Origin: Pseudomonadota bacterium
Lineage (GTDB): Bacteria; Pseudomonadota; Alphaproteobacteria; Sphingomonadales; Sphingomonadaceae
Assembly (NCBI GenBank): GCA_023422695.1
Contig: JAFAGN010000088.1
Location: 1-44,670, forward strand
Reading direction: 5' to 3'
Length of the DNA stretch: 44,670 nucleotides
Notes under the pieces: model-generated
Database searches by the model: none
What the model was told of the DNA's origin: nothing
Seen by the model: only the letters and a program-made list of their open reading frames with translations
Shown: positions 17,402 through 25,585 of the stretch, one piece after another
Position numbering within the stretch: the stretch's first letter is position 1
Layout of the letters: the number at the start of each line of letters is the position of its first letter
Made by a program: the position numbers and the translations under genes

Positions 17402-18361
17402 TCAAATCCCCTCGCCGCTCAACCGCTGACAGATCATGTCGAGCTGGTCGAGCGATGCGAATTTCAGCGTCAGCGCGCCCTTGCCTCCACCGGCATAGTG
17501 AATCGCCACCCCGATCCCGAGCAATTCGGACAGATGGCGCTCGACCGCGACGATGTCGGGGTCGCGCACGACGCCGTCCATGCTTTTATACTCCAGCGGT
17601 GCCTTGCGCCCGCCGCCCTTGTCCTCGCGCACCAGCGCCTCGACCGCGCGCACCGACAGGCCTTCCTTGACCACCCGCCGCGCAATCGCCTCGGCATCGG
17701 TCGCACCGATCAGCGCGCGCGCGTGGCCCATCGCCAGCGAACCGTCGCCGACCAGCGCCTGCACGGCTTCGGGCAGGTCGAGCAGGCGCATCAGATTGGC
17801 GACATGGCTACGCGATTTGCCGACCAGCTTGGCCAGCGCTTCCTGATTATGGCCAAATTCGTCGATCAGGCGGCGATAGGCGCCCGCTTCTTCGATCGCG
17901 TTCAGATCCTGCCGCTGAATATTTTCGACCAGCGCGATTTCATAGGTCGCGGCATCGTCCAGATCGCGCACCAGCGCCGGAATCTGGTGCAGCCCGGCGC
18001 GCTGCGCCGCGCGCCAGCGGCGCTCGCCCGCGACCAGTTGATAGCCGTCGCCATCGAGCGCACCGCGAACGATGATCGGTTGCAACAACCCGCGCAGCGC
18101 GATCGAATCGGCCAGTTCGGCGATCGCCGTCTCGTCGAAATGGCGCCGCGGCTGACCCGGCAGCGGGCGAATCGCCGCCAGCGCGACATGCTGCACCGCA
18201 TCGCCCGATACCGCCGGTGCAGCCTTCGCCGCCGCACCCGGGGTCGCCAGCACCGGCGCCTCGGCGGCGACGTCGCCGAACAGCGCGTTCAGCCCGCGCC
18301 CCAGTCCCGACGGCCGCTTGCGCGCCGAAGAAGCTTGATTTTCATCTTTTTTTTCAGTCAT
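17402..18361 (-). CDS. parB: Chromosome-partitioning protein ParB
   Basis: The 319-residue DNA-binding CTPase loads at parS and slides along the chromosome to build the partition complex. The sequence has the N-terminal RPSGLGRGLNALFGD motif that contacts ParA, the CTP-binding GERRWR at 112-117, ENIQRQ at 146-151, a helix-turn-helix around LAKLVGKSRSHVANLMRLL, and a C-terminal dimerisation domain. It directly abuts parA with no intervening base. Three matching parS sites lie within 5 kb. Confidence 0.97.
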   Translation of the reverse strand: MTEKKDENQASSARKRPSGLGRGLNALFGDVAAEAPVLATPGAAAKAAPAVSGDAVQHVALAAIRPLPGQPRRHFDETAIAELADSIALRGLLQPIIVRGALDGDGYQLVAGERRWRAAQRAGLHQIPALVRDLDDAATYEIALVENIQRQDLNAIEEAGAYRRLIDEFGHNQEALAKLVGKSRSHVANLMRLLDLPEAVQALVGDGSLAMGHARALIGATDAEAIARRVVKEGLSVRAVEALVREDKGGGRKAPLEYKSMDGVVRDPDIVAVERHLSELLGIGVAIHYAGGGKGALTLKFASLDQLDMICQRLSGEGI

Positions 18362-19144
18362 TTAAGCGGCCTTACGGACGTTTGGCAGGCGATCGATCAG
18401 CTCGCGCGCCAGCGCGATATACGCGGCCGAACCGGCGCAGCGATGATCGTAGATCAGCGCCGGCAGACCGTGGCTCGGCGCTTCGGACAGGCGGACGTTG
18501 CGCGGGATCACCGTCTGAAACACCACCGGGCCGAGCACTTCGCGAACATCGTCGGATACCTGGTCGGTCAGCCGGTTCCGCCGATCGAACATTGTGAGCG
18601 CGACCCCCAGAATCGACAATTTCTGGTTGAACCGCTCGCGCACCCGCTCGACCGTGGTGAGCAGCTGGCTCAACCCTTCGAGCGCGAAAAATTCGCATTG
18701 CAGCGGCACGATCAGCGATTCGGCAGCGATCAGCGCGTTCAGCGTCAGCATTCCCAGCGACGGCGGGCAATCGATCAGGCAGATGTCCCACTGCCCCGCC
18801 TCGGCACCGGTCAGCGCCTGTTCCAGCCGGTGGAGCCGGTCGGCAAATTCGATCAGCTCGATCTCGGCGCCCGACAGGTCGACCGTGGCCGGCACGATGT
18901 CGAGCCGCGGTACAGCGGTCGGCACCGCGCAATCGGCCAGCGGCGCGTCGCCGCGCAGCAGCTCGTAGCTCGAAAATTCGCGCTGCGCCTGCTTGATGCC
19001 CAGCCCCGTCGACGCATTGCCCTGCGGATCGAGGTCGATGATCAGCGTCCGCCAGCCCGTCGCCGCGAGCGCGGTCGCCAGGTTGATCGCGGTCGTCGTC
19101 TTGCCAACCCCGCCCTTCTGGTTCGCCACGGCAATGCGGATCAT
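18362..19144 (-). CDS. parA: Chromosome-partitioning ATPase ParA
   Basis: The 260-residue Walker ATPase starts MIRIAVANQKGGVGKTT, with the deviant Walker A KGGVGKTT at 10-17 that marks ParA/MinD proteins. Further on, LIIDLDPQGNAS and CLIDCPPSLGMLTLNAL are the A' and Walker B regions. It binds nonspecific DNA as an ATP dimer and drives ParB-parS movement. The ATG at 19144 overlaps the rsmG stop by 4 bases (ATGA), which fixes the start; the in-frame upstream extension overlaps rsmG and is rejected. Confidence 0.97.
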   Translation of the reverse strand: MIRIAVANQKGGVGKTTTAINLATALAATGWRTLIIDLDPQGNASTGLGIKQAQREFSSYELLRGDAPLADCAVPTAVPRLDIVPATVDLSGAEIELIEFADRLHRLEQALTGAEAGQWDICLIDCPPSLGMLTLNALIAAESLIVPLQCEFFALEGLSQLLTTVERVRERFNQKLSILGVALTMFDRRNRLTDQVSDDVREVLGPVVFQTVIPRNVRLSEAPSHGLPALIYDHRCAGSAAYIALARELIDRLPNVRKAA

Positions 19145-19800
19145 GCTTTTCCTCGCTGTTTTGCCGGGATTTTTCCGGTGCCGACCAGGATCTGGCTGTC
19201 GGCGTCGGTACGGCTTTGTTCCACGTGAAACAGATTCTGCCACGGCTGCGGCAGCAACGCCAGTTCCTTAACTGCGTTTCGTCCTTTTGGCAGCAACCAG
19301 TGCGTCGTTTCGGTGGAAAAACGCGCGGATAAGTCGATGAGCTTGTCCAAAGGTGCGAAAGCGCGCGCGCTGATCGTCGCCGCGGGCTGCGTTACGACAC
19401 GCTCGAGCGGGGCTTCGACGACCTCGACATGGGTCAGCCCGAGCTCGGCGACCACGGCACGCAGGAAATCGCACCGACGTTTGCGCGATTCGACCAGCAT
19501 CATGGGCCGCTCGCTCAGCAGCGCGACGACCAGTCCGGGCAGCCCCGGCCCACTTCCCAGATCGAGCCACAGCCCGTCACGGTCGCCGTCGAGCGCGAGC
19601 AATTGCGCGCTATCGGCGATATGCCGCACCCACAAAATCGGGATCGTCGATGCGGCGATCAGATTCTGCCGATCGTTCTCGGCGACCAGCATCGCCGCAA
19701 ACCGCTCGAGCCGCGCCCATTGGTCGCCGGTCGGCGCAAAGGCCTGGGTCAACCAGTCGCGCGCCGCGCTTTCATCATCCAATAATTGGGTACCCGTCAC
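19141..19800 (-). CDS. rsmG: 16S rRNA (guanine527-N7)-methyltransferase RsmG
   Basis: The 219-residue methyltransferase shows the SAM-binding loop WLDLGSGPGLPGLV and NLIAASTIPILWVRHIADS near the N-terminus, as in RsmG/GidB. It methylates G527 of 16S rRNA. A C-terminal extension of about 25 residues after LFHVEQ is encoded partly by a parS site. The start is GTG at 19800, preceded by a GAAAGAA-type ribosome site. It is part of the rsmG-parA-parB overlapping operon, downstream of mnmG. Confidence 0.94.
   Translation of the reverse strand: MTGTQLLDDESAARDWLTQAFAPTGDQWARLERFAAMLVAENDRQNLIAASTIPILWVRHIADSAQLLALDGDRDGLWLDLGSGPGLPGLVVALLSERPMMLVESRKRRCDFLRAVVAELGLTHVEVVEAPLERVVTQPAATISARAFAPLDKLIDLSARFSTETTHWLLPKGRNAVKELALLPQPWQNLFHVEQSRTDADSQILVGTGKIPAKQRGKA
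19217..19232. other. parS: parS centromere site 1 (inside rsmG)
   Basis: TGTTCCACGTGAAACA is an exact match to the widely conserved ParB-binding site. It encodes FHVEQ near the end of RsmG. Confidence 0.95.
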
Positions 19801-19839
19801 GTCGTTCTTTCACCATTCCCGCAACGCGGTTCCATTCTT

Positions 19840-19896
19840 CTTCGCGCCTTTGCGCCTTTGCGTTAGATTTTGAAAGCCTCACGCAAAGGCGCGAAG
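19840..19896. repeat. Inverted repeat of CGCAAAGG units between rsmG and mnmG
   Basis: The left arm CTTCGCGCCTTTGCG (from 19840, followed by another CCTTTGCG unit) pairs with the right arm CGCAAAGGCGCGAAG ending at 19896. Same family as 22023-22096. Confidence 0.75.
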
Positions 19897-19949
19897 ATGT
19901 CGCGTCAGACCTCATACCGATGTGCATGAAACGGCACGGCATCGGTATC

Positions 19950-20070
19950 CCACTCATGTCGAGCGAAGTCGAGACATCCATCGGATTGCGCTTCGCAAGG
20001 TTCTGGAACCCCTATCGAAAGCCAACACCGCCGTCTTGTGCCTTTGTGTCTTTGTGTCTTTGTGTGAGAT
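19950..20070. repeat. Small palindrome and CTTTGTGT tandem run
   Basis: Two further repeat pieces fill the rest of the 290-base rsmG-mnmG gap. ATGTCGAGCGAAGTCGAGACAT (near 19955-19980) is an imperfect palindrome of a type often seen between sphingomonad genes. At about 20035-20070, CTTTGTGT is repeated in tandem and ends TGTGAGATT, related to the CGCAAAGG family. No gene or RNA is evident. Confidence 0.55.
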
Positions 20071-20090
20071 TCAAAAAAACCGTCACAAAA

Positions 20091-21962
20091 TCAAGCCGCG
20101 CGCCGACGGCTGTGCACCATGATCGCGGTCAACGCCGCCGGGGTCACCCCGTCGATCCGCGCCGCTTGCCCCAATGTCTCGGGCCGCGCCTTGCCCAACC
20201 TTTCGACCATCTCGCGCGACAGCCCACCAATCGCGGCATAATCGAGCGCCGGATCCAGGCTGATCGCCTCGTTCGCCGCCAGCGAGCGCAGTTCGGCGTC
20301 CTGCCGCGCAATATAGGGCGCGTAATGCGCATCCTCGACCAGTTCGCCGAGGATCGCGGGATCAGTGGTAGCCAGTTCGGGCGCCAGCCGCGCCAAAGTC
20401 GCAACCGTCACGTCGGGAAACCGCAGCAGCTCGATCCGCGTCCGCACGACACCGTCACCGGGGATGCTCATCCCGATTGTGGCGTAATCGGTGCTGGTCA
20501 CCGGCACCGGGAGCAATGCTTCCGCTTTCGCCCTCTCAGCCATCCGTGCGTCGAACAGTTCCGCCGTCGCCGGGCGCACCAGCCCCAGCGCGATCCCTTT
20601 CGGCGTCAGCCGCGTCGCCGCATTGTCGGCGCGCAGGCGTAGCCGATATTCGGCGCGCGCGGTCAGCATCCGGTACGGCTCGGTGACCCCCTGCAACACC
20701 AGATCGTCGACCATGACGCCGATATAGGATTCGCTGCGGTCGAGGATCAACGGGTCGCGCCCCTGCACCGCGAGCGCGGCATTGGCCCCCGCGATCAGCC
20801 CCTGCGCCGCAGCTTCTTCATATCCCGTCGTGCCATTGATCTGCCCCGCGCAATAGACCCCGGGCATCGCGCGAACTTGCAACGTCCGGTCGAGCGCGCG
20901 TGGGTCGATATGGTCATATTCGACCGCATAGCCAGGAACGACCATTTCGACCCGCTCCAGCCCCTCCATCGTCCGCAGCATCGCCAGCTGGACATCGGCA
21001 GGCAGCGAGGTCGAAATGCCGTTCGGATACACCAGATGCGTGTCGAGCCCCTCAGGCTCGAGAAACACCTGATGCCCGTCGCGATCGGCGAAGCGGTGGA
21101 TCTTGTCCTCGATCGATGGGCAATAGCGCGGCCCCGCCGCGCCGATCGCCCCAGTAAACAGCGGCGAGCGATGCAGATTGTCGGCGATAATCGCGTGTGA
21201 GGCGGTATTGGTACGCGTGATCGCGCAGAATATCTGCGGCACCGTCCGCGCACTGTTCCACGTGGAACAGGTCCAGCTGGCACCATCCACGCTGTCCGAC
21301 GCTTGCTCATCGAGCCGCGCCCAATCGATCGTCCGCCCGTCGAGCCGCGGCGGCGTCCCCGTCTTGAGCCGCGCCATCGGCAGATTTGCCGCGCGCAACT
21401 GCTCGGCGAGCCGATGGGCGCCATCTTCGCCGATGCGCCCACCGACCATGCGCTCTTCGCCGCGGAACATCCGCCCACCCAGAAACGTCCCTGTCGCCAG
21501 CACTACCGAAGGCGCGATCAGCTGCGTGCCATCGCCCAGGTCCAGGCCTTTGACGACCGCACCATCCTCGGAAAGTCGGAGCGCCGCCGCTTCGCCAGCG
21601 ATCACCGTGATGCCGTCCTCAGCCGCAAGCAGCTGCTGGATCGCATCGCGGTAGCGCGTCCTGTCAGCCTGGATCCGCGGCCCCTGCACCGCCGCGCCCT
21701 TCGACGCATTGAGCATCCGGTAATGGATCGCCGCGCTATCCGCCGCGCGCGCCATCCATCCATCGAGCGCGTCGACCTCGCGCATCAGATGACCCTTGCC
21801 GAGCCCACCGATCGCCGGGTTGCACGACATCGTCCCGATCAGCGCCGGATCGAAACTGACGAGCGCGACACACGCGCCCAGCCGCGCTGCGGCGGCGGCG
21901 GCCTCGGTTCCGGCATGACCACCGCCGACGACGATGACATCATAATTTGTGCTGCTGTGCAT
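20091..21962 (-). CDS. mnmG: tRNA uridine-5-carboxymethylaminomethyl modification enzyme MnmG
   Basis: The 623-residue FAD enzyme begins MHSSTNYDVIVVGGGHAGTE with the dinucleotide-binding glycines, and has SCNPAIGGLGKGHLMREVDA and GVYCAGQINGTTGYEEAAAQ, all signatures of MnmG/GidA. With MnmE it installs the cmnm5 group at wobble U34 of several tRNAs. Length and start are normal. Codons for TCSTWNSA are occupied by a parS site. It lies between mnmE (upstream) and rsmG (downstream), the usual alphaproteobacterial order. Confidence 0.97.
   Translation of the reverse strand: MHSSTNYDVIVVGGGHAGTEAAAAAARLGACVALVSFDPALIGTMSCNPAIGGLGKGHLMREVDALDGWMARAADSAAIHYRMLNASKGAAVQGPRIQADRTRYRDAIQQLLAAEDGITVIAGEAAALRLSEDGAVVKGLDLGDGTQLIAPSVVLATGTFLGGRMFRGEERMVGGRIGEDGAHRLAEQLRAANLPMARLKTGTPPRLDGRTIDWARLDEQASDSVDGASWTCSTWNSARTVPQIFCAITRTNTASHAIIADNLHRSPLFTGAIGAAGPRYCPSIEDKIHRFADRDGHQVFLEPEGLDTHLVYPNGISTSLPADVQLAMLRTMEGLERVEMVVPGYAVEYDHIDPRALDRTLQVRAMPGVYCAGQINGTTGYEEAAAQGLIAGANAALAVQGRDPLILDRSESYIGVMVDDLVLQGVTEPYRMLTARAEYRLRLRADNAATRLTPKGIALGLVRPATAELFDARMAERAKAEALLPVPVTSTDYATIGMSIPGDGVVRTRIELLRFPDVTVATLARLAPELATTDPAILGELVEDAHYAPYIARQDAELRSLAANEAISLDPALDYAAIGGLSREMVERLGKARPETLGQAARIDGVTPAALTAIMVHSRRRAA
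21254..21269. other. parS: parS centromere site 2 (inside mnmG)
   Basis: TGTTCCACGTGGAACA is a perfect 16-base palindrome and matches the parS consensus with one difference from site 1. It lies in a stretch of mnmG coding for TCSTWNSA, a segment that seems variable among MnmG proteins. Confidence 0.93.
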
Positions 21963-22022
21963 GATTGTGTCCGCGCATAGCGTAACGCAGCGATGAAATC
22001 CATCGGCGCTTAGCGCCAGAAT

Positions 22023-22096
22023 ATCTCACGCAAAGGCGCAAAGGTGCGAAGAACCAAACCCGCTCATCTTTGCGCCTTTGCGCCTTTGCGTGAGAC
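22023..22096. repeat. Inverted repeat of CGCAAAGG units upstream of mnmG
   Basis: Left arm 22023-22052 reads CTCACGCAAAGGCGCAAAGG and on; right arm 22067-22096 is its reverse complement, ending CGCCTTTGCGTGAGA. It is the best-preserved copy of the element family in this window and could fold into a hairpin with a stem near 28 bp. Confidence 0.8.
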
Positions 22097-22255
22097 AATA
22101 TGTCGTGCCGCAACGCTTCGAATTAGGGCAAAGGGTGATATCTTCATATCCCACACAACGACGCAAAGATGGCGCGTCGGCCAGTTGGCGCACGCGCCAT
22201 CTTTGTGTCTTTGTTTGAGAAAATGGGCATATACTGGATTAGCCAAAAAGAGCGC

Positions 22256-22271
22256 CGTTCCACGTGGAACA
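22256..22271. other. parS: parS centromere site 3 (abutting mnmE stop)
   Basis: CGTTCCACGTGGAACA matches the palindromic parS site 2 at 15 of 16 positions. It sits immediately 3' of the mnmE stop codon. Confidence 0.88.
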
Positions 22272-23555
22272 TCATTTCCCGATGCAGAACCGTCCGAACA
22301 ATGTGTCGAGCATATCCTCCACCCCGGCGCGCCCGGTGATCCGGTCGAGCGCACCGCTCGCCAGCCGCAGCCGTTCGGCGAGCAGAATCAGGTCCGACGC
22401 CTCACGCGATCCCGGCTCGACCTCCAGCCATTGCCTGGCCTCGGCCAGCGCGGCGCGCTGCCGTTGGCGGAGCGCGCCTTCGCCCTCGCGCGGCAACAAG
22501 GTCCGCGCCATCTCGACGATCATTCGGTGCAGCTGCTCCATCCCCTCGCCGGTCTTGGCCGACAGGATCAGGTCGCACCGCGCCGCTTCGGCTTCCGCCG
22601 CCGCATCGCCGCGCCACCGGTCGGCTTGCGCCGCGATCAGGATCGGGCGCGGATGATCGGGCACCTCCTTGGGCGCGCCCAGCCACAGCAGGATGTCCGC
22701 TGCCGCAACCGCCGCCTTCGCGCGGTCGATCCCGATCATCTCGATTTCGTCGCCACTTTCGGCGCGCAGCCCCGCGGTATCCGAAAAGCGCATCGCGATC
22801 CCGTCCAGCGCCAGCGGCGTCTCGATCACGTCGCGCGTCGTTCCCGCCACCGGCGACACGATCGCCAGTTCCCTTTGCACTAACGCATTGATTAAAGTTG
22901 ATTTTCCGGCATTCGGTGGTCCTGCGATCACCACCGCCAACCCCTCCGCGATCACCTCCGCCGCAGGCCGCGCCAACCATTCCGCCAGTTCCTGCGCCAA
23001 AGTTGCCATCCCGGCAATCAAACGCTGCGCGACACCTTCGCCAACTTCGACATCATCCTCATCGGCAAAATTCAGCTCGGCCTCGGCCCCCGCCATCAAG
23101 GTCAGCAGCCGCTCCTGCCATGCCGCGACGGCGCGCGAAACATGCCCGCTGGCCAAACCGAGCGCCTGCACCCGCTGGCTCTCGGTCTCCGCCGCCAGCA
23201 AATCGGCCAGACCTTCTGCTTCGGCCAGATCGATCCGCCCGTTCAGGAACGCCCGCCGGCTAAACTCCCCCGCTTCGGCGCGGCGGAGGCCCGGCAGCGC
23301 CGCCAGCGCCGCTTCGACCGCCACGACCACTGCGCGACCACCATGAAGGTGCAACTCGGCGAGATCCTCGCCCGTCGCCGTCGCAGGACCCGGAAACCAC
23401 AGGATCAGCGCGCGATCGAGCGGCTCGCCCGTGGCGCCCGCGAGTTCGGCAAGCGACGCCCGCCGCGGCACCGGCAGATGTCCCGCCAGCGCGCACAGCG
23501 CCTCCCCTGCCCGCGCCCCGCTCACGCGCACGACCGCGATCGCCGCCGGCGGCAT
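22272..23555 (-). CDS. mnmE: tRNA modification GTPase MnmE
   Basis: MnmE works with MnmG on wobble uridine. Visible are the G1 loop GPPNAGKST, the switch DTAGL and the essential C-terminal FCIGK. The G4 position reads AAQAD instead of the usual NKxD. The first normal start in frame is ATG at 23555, giving 427 residues. However, the conserved N-terminal strand DTIFALSSG is encoded just upstream (23582-23556), preceded by GTA-AGC where most homologues have a start codon. Either translation begins at a non-standard codon (GTA at 23588 would give 438 residues), or the N-terminal strand is lost. Confidence 0.93.
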   Translation of the reverse strand: MPPAAIAVVRVSGARAGEALCALAGHLPVPRRASLAELAGATGEPLDRALILWFPGPATATGEDLAELHLHGGRAVVVAVEAALAALPGLRRAEAGEFSRRAFLNGRIDLAEAEGLADLLAAETESQRVQALGLASGHVSRAVAAWQERLLTLMAGAEAELNFADEDDVEVGEGVAQRLIAGMATLAQELAEWLARPAAEVIAEGLAVVIAGPPNAGKSTLINALVQRELAIVSPVAGTTRDVIETPLALDGIAMRFSDTAGLRAESGDEIEMIGIDRAKAAVAAADILLWLGAPKEVPDHPRPILIAAQADRWRGDAAAEAEAARCDLILSAKTGEGMEQLHRMIVEMARTLLPREGEGALRQRQRAALAEARQWLEVEPGSREASDLILLAERLRLASGALDRITGRAGVEDMLDTLFGRFCIGK

Positions 23556-23599
23556 CCCGCTCGACAGCGCAAAAATCGTGTCGCTTACACCGTCTTGGT

Positions 23600-23896
23600 T
23601 CAGCTTTTGCGCCCCTTGGCGGCCTTGTCGTCATCGCCCTTATCGGCCGCTTTCGCCGCCCCGCCCATCAGCCCGCCGCCGAACTGGCCGAGCAGCGACT
23701 GCACCAGCCCCAGCCCGCTTTCGCCCATCGGTACCCACGTCTTGACCATCTGCTGCACCATGTCGGGGGTGATCCCCTTCGCCATCAATTCCTTGACGCG
23801 GTCGAGATAGATGTCGTGCAGCGGTTCGAGGTCGGGGAGGCCGAACAGTTGCCGTGCTTCCTGGGGGGTGCAATCGATCTCGATATTGAACTTCAT
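23600..23896 (-). CDS. DUF6489 family small protein
   Basis: This 98-residue protein starts MKFNIEIDCTPQEARQLFGL and continues with an amphipathic middle (LHDIYLDRVKELMAKGITPD) and a glycine-rich then lysine-rich tail. It matches my memory of the DUF6489 family, found next to mnmE in sphingomonads; function is unknown. There is no signal peptide or membrane helix, and the tail may be disordered. ATG at 23896 has a GGAG-containing leader and is preferred to the longer in-frame start at 23983. It is the first gene in the run toward mnmE, ending 11 bases before the predicted mnmE N-terminal codons. Confidence 0.7.
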   Translation of the reverse strand: MKFNIEIDCTPQEARQLFGLPDLEPLHDIYLDRVKELMAKGITPDMVQQMVKTWVPMGESGLGLVQSLLGQFGGGLMGGAAKAADKGDDDKAAKGRKS

Positions 23897-23999
23897 CGCC
23901 TGTCTCCGCCCCCTATTGCCGGTAAGCCGCTTGAGCCATGCCCGCAGCCCCGCTAGCTTTGCGCTTTCAATGCCGTTTGGCAAGAGTCAGGAGCCCCGC

Positions 24000-24698
24000 A
24001 TGTCTGCGACCAACATCACCATCCCCGCGCTCGACGCGACCAGCGCGATCCCCGCCTATGTCGCGCGTCCCGATGCCGATGGGTCGCGCGCGATCATCGT
24101 CATTCCCGAGATTTTCGGGGTCAATGCGGGAATCCGTGAAAAATGCGACGAATGGGCGGCACAGGGCTATCTCGCGATCGCCCCTGACCTGTTCTGGCGC
24201 TTTGCCCCCGGGGTCGAGCTCGACCCCGATGTCGAAGCCGAGCTGCAGGAAGCCTTTGGCTATTTCGGCCAATATGATGCCGACGACGGGGTCAAGGACA
24301 TCGAGGCCGCGATCCGCTGGCTTCATGCCCAGGGGGCGACCAAGGTCGGCTGCGTCGGCTTCTGCCTCGGCGGGCGACTCGCCTATATGGCGGCGGCGCG
24401 CACCGACGTGAACGCGTCGGTCGGCTATTATGGCGTGATGATCGATCAGATGCTGAACGAAAGCCATGCGATCGCGCACCCCTTGATGCTGCACATCCCC
24501 ACGGCTGACCATCTGGTCGGGCCCGAAGCGCAGGCCAGGATGCACGAAGGCCTCGATCCGCACCCCAAGGTCACGCTCCACGATTATGAAGGGCTCGACC
24601 ATGGTTTCGCCGCCACGAGCGGCAACCGCCGCGACGACGCGGGTGCCGAGCTGGCCGATAGCCGCACCAAGGCCTTTTTCGCCGAGCATCTGGCATGA
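24000..24698 (+). CDS. Dienelactone hydrolase family protein
   Basis: The 232-residue alpha/beta hydrolase has the Cys nucleophile elbow GFCLGG (Cys122), the acid Asp in PTADHLVGP (Asp170) and the catalytic His in GLDHGFA (His201). This Cys-Asp-His triad defines the dienelactone hydrolase family, which opens lactone rings in chloroaromatic degradation; many relatives have other ester substrates, so the true substrate is open. AGGAG is about 8 bases before ATG 24000. It overlaps the next gene by 4 bases. Confidence 0.9.
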   Translation: MSATNITIPALDATSAIPAYVARPDADGSRAIIVIPEIFGVNAGIREKCDEWAAQGYLAIAPDLFWRFAPGVELDPDVEAELQEAFGYFGQYDADDGVKDIEAAIRWLHAQGATKVGCVGFCLGGRLAYMAAARTDVNASVGYYGVMIDQMLNESHAIAHPLMLHIPTADHLVGPEAQARMHEGLDPHPKVTLHDYEGLDHGFAATSGNRRDDAGAELADSRTKAFFAEHLA

Positions 24699-25102
24699 GC
24701 GCGCCAAGTCTCGCCCACACCGGCGTCGCGGCCTGGCACGCCTATATGCAGGGCGGCGGCGATCCGCAGGCGCTGCGCGACATGCTCGCCGACGATGCGG
24801 TGTTCCACTCGCCCGTCGTCCACACCCCGCAGGCCGGACGCGACAAGGTGTTCGCCTATCTTCACGCCGCCAGCCATGTGCTGGGCGGCGACGATTTCCG
24901 CTACGAGCGCGAGATTGTCGACGGTGACCAGGCGATGCTGGAGTTCGCGACCACGCTCGACGGCATCCACATCAACGGAGTCGACATCATCCACTGGAAT
25001 GACGACGGGAAAATCATCGATTTCAAGGTGATGGTCCGCCCGCTCAAGGCGATCAACAAAGTCTGGGAGAAAATGGGCGAGATGCTCGCCGCGCAGGGCT
25101 AA
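24695..25102 (+). CDS. NTF2-like (SnoaL-type) small protein
   Basis: The 135-residue protein fits the cone-shaped NTF2/SnoaL fold: an N-terminal helix pair (AWHAYMQGGGDPQALRDMLAD), then ADDAVFHSPVVHTPQAG, and strands ending INGVDIIHWNDDGKIIDFKV. Proteins of this class are small enzymes or ligand-binding domains; nothing points to a specific reaction. It overlaps the dienelactone hydrolase gene through ATGA, so the two are probably made together and may act in one pathway. Confidence 0.8.
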   Translation: MSAPSLAHTGVAAWHAYMQGGGDPQALRDMLADDAVFHSPVVHTPQAGRDKVFAYLHAASHVLGGDDFRYEREIVDGDQAMLEFATTLDGIHINGVDIIHWNDDGKIIDFKVMVRPLKAINKVWEKMGEMLAAQG

Positions 25103-25115
25103 TGTCCCCGCCGCG

Positions 25116-25517
25116 CTAGATGAGCATCAGCGCCGCGAGTTCGCGGTAGAGGTGCGGGGGCAGATCAGCGACCCCATCATGGTCGGCCATGCCCTTGGGC
25201 GCATCGTCATCGGCCAGATAGCGCCATCCCTGATGCGCGCGTTTCGACAGCGGCGGCAGGATCTCCAGATCGGCCGAACAGACAATGTCGACCCGGCCAT
25301 CCTTGCGATCGTCGAAGCGCAGGATCTGCTGCCGCGCCACGATGCGGTGCTTGATGATCCAGTGCAGATAACCGCCGACCAGCTCGTCCATCCGCTTCGG
25401 CCGCATCCGCGTCGGCACCCGCAACTCGCCATCGCTCGCGCGCGCCGCAACCCGGCGCGCGAAGGTCTCGACATGCGCGCAGCCAACCGCGACCTTGGTG
25501 AGATGAAGTGGGGGCAT
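25116..25517 (-). CDS. DUF1489 family protein
   Basis: The 133-residue protein begins MPPLHLTKVAVGCAHVETFA and contains RVPTRMRPKRMDELVGGYLH, WIIKHRIVARQQILRF and a C-terminal HQGWRYL segment, the pattern of DUF1489. That family is conserved in alphaproteobacteria and has no known function. ATG 25517 has AGAGG just upstream; an in-frame start at 25604 would overlap the next gene and adds residues not conserved in the family. Convergent with the NTF2-like gene, 13 bases apart. Confidence 0.85.
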   Translation of the reverse strand: MPPLHLTKVAVGCAHVETFARRVAARASDGELRVPTRMRPKRMDELVGGYLHWIIKHRIVARQQILRFDDRKDGRVDIVCSADLEILPPLSKRAHQGWRYLADDDAPKGMADHDGVADLPPHLYRELAALMLI

Positions 25518-25585
25518 TGCCTCTAAGTGGGGAGATCTGCGCCGAAACCAAGCGAAAAACAGCTCACGGAACGGCAGACCTGCGT

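Larger units (their letters stand above)
21963..22271. other. Gene-free region between mnmG and mnmE
   Basis: The 309 bases hold two inverted-repeat elements (22023-22096, and a looser one at about 22150-22220 with ACGCAAAGATGGCGCG against CGCGCCATCTTTGTGT) and the third parS site at its end. No gene, RNA or clear promoter for mnmG is visible. Confidence 0.6.

Noticed and set aside
17498..19228. 576-codon open frame opposite parAB
   Set aside because: Shadow of two well-identified genes; no coherent protein pattern.
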